From: an uncultured beta proteobacterium
GTDB lineage: Bacteria > Pseudomonadota > Gammaproteobacteria > Burkholderiales > Rhodocyclaceae
NCBI GenBank assembly: GCA_903953145.1
Contig: CAJBIL010000091.1
Span: 1 to 6,406, forward strand
DNA length: 6,406 nt
Reading direction: 5' to 3'
Positions 4,268-6,406 of this stretch are shown here, one piece after another (position 1 is the first letter of the stretch; each line of letters starts with the position of its first letter). Position numbers and translations under genes: made by a program. Under the pieces are notes generated by a model, which worked only from the letters and a program-made list of their open reading frames with translations, ran no database searches and had not been told where the DNA came from.

Positions 4268-5251
4268 ATGAGTGCTATCACGATGGAAGTTCCCGCGCTG
4301 GCCAACCACCTGGCGGCAGATAGCCACAAGATGGCGATGCCGCGCAGTGCGCCGGAAAGTGCGGCAAAAGTAGACACGGTCGCCGTTGGCTCGATTGAGC
4401 CGCCGCTGCTGGCGGGTGCCGAGCCCGTCGCGTGCAATGCTGCGGCGGTCGCCGCAGCGGCAGAAGCGCGGGTAGAAAAACTGAACGCTTTGATCCGGGC
4501 TATTCTGCCGCCGGTTATTGGCTTCGCGCTGTTGATCGGCATCTGGTATCTCGCCACGCTGAAGGCCAGCGGCCTGCCCGGCCCGATCCAGACCTGGAAA
4601 GCGGCGATGGTGCTGTTTGCCGACCCGTTTTACAGCAACGGGCCGAACGATCAGGGCATCGGCTGGAATGTGCTCTCATCGCTCAAGCGCGTCGCCATTG
4701 GTTTCGGCTTCGCCGCGCTGGTGGGCATTCCGCTGGGCTTCATGCTCGGTCGTTTCAAGTTCATGAACGACATGGTTAACCCGCTGATCAGCCTGCTGCG
4801 CCCGGTGTCGCCACTGGCCTGGCTGCCGATTGGCCTGCTCGTCTTCCAGAAAGCTGACCCGGCCGCCACGTGGACGATCTTCATCTGCTCGATCTGGCCG
4901 ATGATCATCAACACCGCCGTTGGCGTGCAGCGCGTGCCGCAGGATTACCTCAACGTTGCCCGCGTGCTGGCGCTCTCGGAGTGGAAAATCGTCACCAAGA
5001 TTCTCTTCCCGGCCGTACTGCCCTACATGCTGACCGGCATTCGCCTGTCAATCGGTACTGCTTGGCTGGTCATCGTCGCGGCTGAAATGCTCACCGGCGG
5101 CGTCGGCATCGGCTTCTGGGTGTGGGACGAGTGGAACAACCTGAAGGTCGAACACATCATCATTGCCATCTTCGTGATTGGTATTGTCGGGCTGCTGCTT
5201 GAACAGTTCCTGATCATGATCGCCAAACGTTTCAGCTACGAAAACACCTGA
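4268..5251 (+). CDS. nrtB: Nitrate ABC transporter permease (NrtB/NasE family)
   Basis: This 327-residue inner-membrane protein is the channel subunit of the importer. Hydrophobic segments lie at about residues 79-99, 142-165, 173-194, 201-220, 260-276 and 296-318. The coupling (EAA-type) loop is at about 224-256, reading DYLNVARVLALSEW then KIVTKILFPAVLPYM, with LP before the next membrane segment; here the ATPase docks. The AEMLTGGVGIGFWVWDEWNN segment (272-291) is typical of NrtB and TauC/SsuC relatives. An Ala-rich polar extension of about 75 residues precedes the first membrane segment and is presumably cytoplasmic; some relatives have shorter ones. GAGG at 4257-4260 stands 7 bases before the ATG. 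It sits 35 bases after nrtA with no terminator between them, so they are co-transcribed. In the membrane it should form a homodimer. Confidence 0.9.
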   Translation: MSAITMEVPALANHLAADSHKMAMPRSAPESAAKVDTVAVGSIEPPLLAGAEPVACNAAAVAAAAEARVEKLNALIRAILPPVIGFALLIGIWYLATLKASGLPGPIQTWKAAMVLFADPFYSNGPNDQGIGWNVLSSLKRVAIGFGFAALVGIPLGFMLGRFKFMNDMVNPLISLLRPVSPLAWLPIGLLVFQKADPAATWTIFICSIWPMIINTAVGVQRVPQDYLNVARVLALSEWKIVTKILFPAVLPYMLTGIRLSIGTAWLVIVAAEMLTGGVGIGFWVWDEWNNLKVEHIIIAIFVIGIVGLLLEQFLIMIAKRFSYENT

Positions 5252-5286
5252 CCCGTTTCAGACCGATGCACGGAGAGGCAATATCC

Positions 5287-5319
5287 ATGCGCCTTTCCGG
5301 GCATCCAACAGAGGAATAA
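5287..5319 (+). CDS. Possible 10-codon leader ORF coupled to the ATPase gene
   Basis: ATG 5287 opens MRLSGHPTEE and stops at TAA 5317-5319, which overlaps the first ATG of the ATPase gene (TAATG). GGAGAGG at 5272-5278 lies 8 bases before it. It could help deliver ribosomes to the downstream start. So short an ORF may also occur by chance, and the product is not recognised. Confidence 0.22.
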   Translation: MRLSGHPTEE

Positions 5320-6119
5320 TGATGAAAAAATTTGTCCTTGTAGAAAATGTCGGCCAGACTTTCGATACCAAAAAAGGCAAGTTCGTCGCCCTGCGTGACA
5401 TTGACCTGAGTATCGCCAAAGGTGAATTCATTGCGCTGATCGGCCACTCCGGCTGCGGTAAATCGACGCTGCTCAACCTGATCGCCGGGCTGACGACGCC
5501 GAGTTCCGGCCTGCTAATCTGCGACGGGCGGGAAATTGCCGGCCCGGGGCCGGAGCGCGCGGTGGTTTTCCAGAATCATTCCTTACTGCCGTGGCTTACC
5601 TGTTATGAAAACATCCACCTCGCGGTTGAGCGCGTCTTTGCAGCAAAAGAAAGCAAGGCACAATTGAAGGAGCGCACGCTCGAAGCACTCGAGCTGGTTG
5701 GCCTGACGCATGCCGAGCACAAATATCCGAACGAAATTTCGGGCGGTATGAAGCAGCGCGTCGGGATCGCCCGGGCGCTGTCGATGCAGCCCAAGGTGAT
5801 GCTGCTCGACGAGCCTTTCGGCGCCCTCGACGCGTTGACGCGCGCCAAGTTGCAGGATGAGCTGATGAAGATTTGCGACAAGACCAAGGCAACGACGGTA
5901 ATGGTCACGCATGATGTCGACGAAGCCGTCCTGCTCGCCGACCGCATTGTGATGATGACCAACGGCCCGGCCGCAACGATTGGCGAAATACTGACCATCG
6001 ACCTGCCACGCCCGCGCAAACGCCTCGAACTCGCCCATGATCCCCGCTACATTGACTGCCGCGCAGCCGTCCTCGAATTCCTCTACGACAAACAGGCTGA
6101 CCATAAGCAGGCAGCTTAG
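5319..6119 (+). CDS. nrtD: Nitrate ABC transporter ATP-binding protein (NrtD/NasD type)
   Basis: This 266-residue cytoplasmic ATPase drives import through NrtB. All nucleotide-binding motifs are intact: Walker A GHSGCGKST (42-50), Q-loop Gln85 (VFQNHSLLPW), signature ISGGMKQR (140-147), Walker B VMLLDEP (160-166), D-loop GALD (168-171) and the H-loop His198 (VTHDVDEA). The tail MTNGPAATIGEILTIDLPRPR...DPRYIDCRAAVLEFLY (213-256) is characteristic of NrtC/NrtD ATPases and separates it from SsuB/TauB. It lacks the solute-binding-like C-terminal domain of cyanobacterial NrtC, so the set resembles NasFED, with one plain ATPase that would act as a homodimer. Two ATGs (5319, 5322) compete; GAGG at 5311-5314 is 4 bases from the first and 7 from the second, so 5322 may be the true start. 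Last gene of the operon, 67 bases after nrtB. Confidence 0.92.
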   Translation: MMKKFVLVENVGQTFDTKKGKFVALRDIDLSIAKGEFIALIGHSGCGKSTLLNLIAGLTTPSSGLLICDGREIAGPGPERAVVFQNHSLLPWLTCYENIHLAVERVFAAKESKAQLKERTLEALELVGLTHAEHKYPNEISGGMKQRVGIARALSMQPKVMLLDEPFGALDALTRAKLQDELMKICDKTKATTVMVTHDVDEAVLLADRIVMMTNGPAATIGEILTIDLPRPRKRLELAHDPRYIDCRAAVLEFLYDKQADHKQAA

Positions 6120-6153
6120 GCTTCACACGTCGATGATGAAATCGCTGCGCTGG

Positions 6154-6220
6154 GTAGGTCGGTAGGTCGTGGCTTCAGCCCGACATTTAACGTAATTGTC
6201 GGGTTGAAACCCGACCTACC
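6154..6220. repeat. REP-like palindromic repeat pair (BIME-like) downstream of the nrt operon
   Basis: GTAGGTCG occurs twice in tandem (6154-6161, 6162-6169). Two hairpins follow. The first, 6166-6184, is GTCG-T-GGCT / AGCC-CGAC with one bulged T. The second, 6198-6215, is a perfect GTCGGGTT / AACCCGAC with a 2-base loop. GGTAGGTCG at 6161-6169 is also the reverse complement of CGACCTACC at 6212-6220, so the two units face each other in inverted orientation around an AT-rich spacer. This is the architecture of a REP doublet. It lies between convergent genes, where REP elements usually sit. It may end or stabilise the operon mRNA but has no T tract. Confidence 0.75.
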
Positions 6221-6243
6221 GTCCACGATCTACTTGTGGGCGT

Positions 6244-6405
6244 TTAAGCCGGCAAAGGCGCCGGCATCAGTGGCGCGCGCCCCGTGGTCAGGTAGGTTTC
6301 GCAGCGTTCGATGTATTCGCGGGTGCTTTTGGGCATAGGCGTGCGGGCGCGGGCGATGTAAAAGATAAGATCGCGGCCACTACGGGTGAGTTGCAGGCCA
6401 TCGGA
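6244..6405 (-). CDS. C-terminal end of an unidentified protein (5' part outside window)
   Basis: A minus-strand frame is open from the window edge to TAA (6244-6246), giving 53 residues: SDGLQLTRSGRDLIFYIARA, then RTPMPKSTREYIERCETYLT, then TGRAPLMPAPLPA. The strongly G/C third positions on this strand fit real coding sequence. The RDLIFYIARARTP...TREYIERCETYL pattern resembles the end of the effector domain of a LysR-type regulator, but I do not recognise it with confidence. A regulator convergent with the nrt operon would be plausible context, not evidence. The Pro/Ala-rich end is probably flexible. Confidence 0.5.
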   Translation of the reverse strand, partial: SDGLQLTRSGRDLIFYIARARTPMPKSTREYIERCETYLTTGRAPLMPAPLPA

Positions 6406-6406
6406 A

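Noticed and set aside
1..6406. CRISPR array
   Set aside because: No set of regularly spaced repeats with unique spacers is present; the repeats found are a tandem 11-mer pair, palindromes and one REP-like doublet.

Overview
The window reads as chromosomal DNA from a GC-rich betaproteobacterium. A Rhodocyclales-type genome (Dechloromonas/Azonexus-like) is my guess from the style of the Rep, cytochrome c and Nrt proteins; I could not run a search. It starts inside one gene and ends inside another.

Layout. (1) 3-464: the C-terminal third of Rep DNA helicase. (2) 611-967: a small secreted Ala/Lys/Glu-rich protein, convergent with (3) a membrane-anchored class I cytochrome c on the minus strand (1078-1524). 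A 34-bp perfect palindrome and a bidirectional intrinsic terminator lie between them. (4) 1651-1727: tRNA-Arg(CCG) with encoded CCA and its own UUCG-loop terminator. (5) 1730-2730: what looks like an eroded mobile island next to the tRNA. It holds a tandem 11-bp repeat, a long inverted repeat over the start of a frameshifted tyrosine-integrase remnant, an apparently intact type II toxin-antitoxin pair (RHH antitoxin plus RelE/ParE toxin, 4-nt overlap), and the debris of a REP-associated (Y1-type) transposase on the minus strand. (6) 2795-6119: a three-gene ABC transporter operon of the NrtABD/NasFED nitrate-uptake type, headed by a consensus sigma-54 promoter and an NtrC-like enhancer about 110 bp upstream of the predicted transcript start. 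(7) 6154-6220: a pair of REP-like hairpins. (8) 6244-6405: the C-terminal end of an unidentified minus-strand protein, convergent with the operon.

How the parts fit. The transporter should work as a Tat-exported solute-binding protein, a membrane permease and a cytoplasmic ATPase importing nitrate (or a related anion). The promoter architecture implies induction under nitrogen limitation through NtrC and RpoN. The toxin-antitoxin pair is probably the surviving part of a decayed element inserted at the tRNA-Arg. I see no unequivocally new system. The best leads are the sigma-54/NtrC control region, the tRNA-linked relic island, the transposase relic together with REP-like hairpins in one window, and the double-hairpin 3' end of the small secreted-protein gene.
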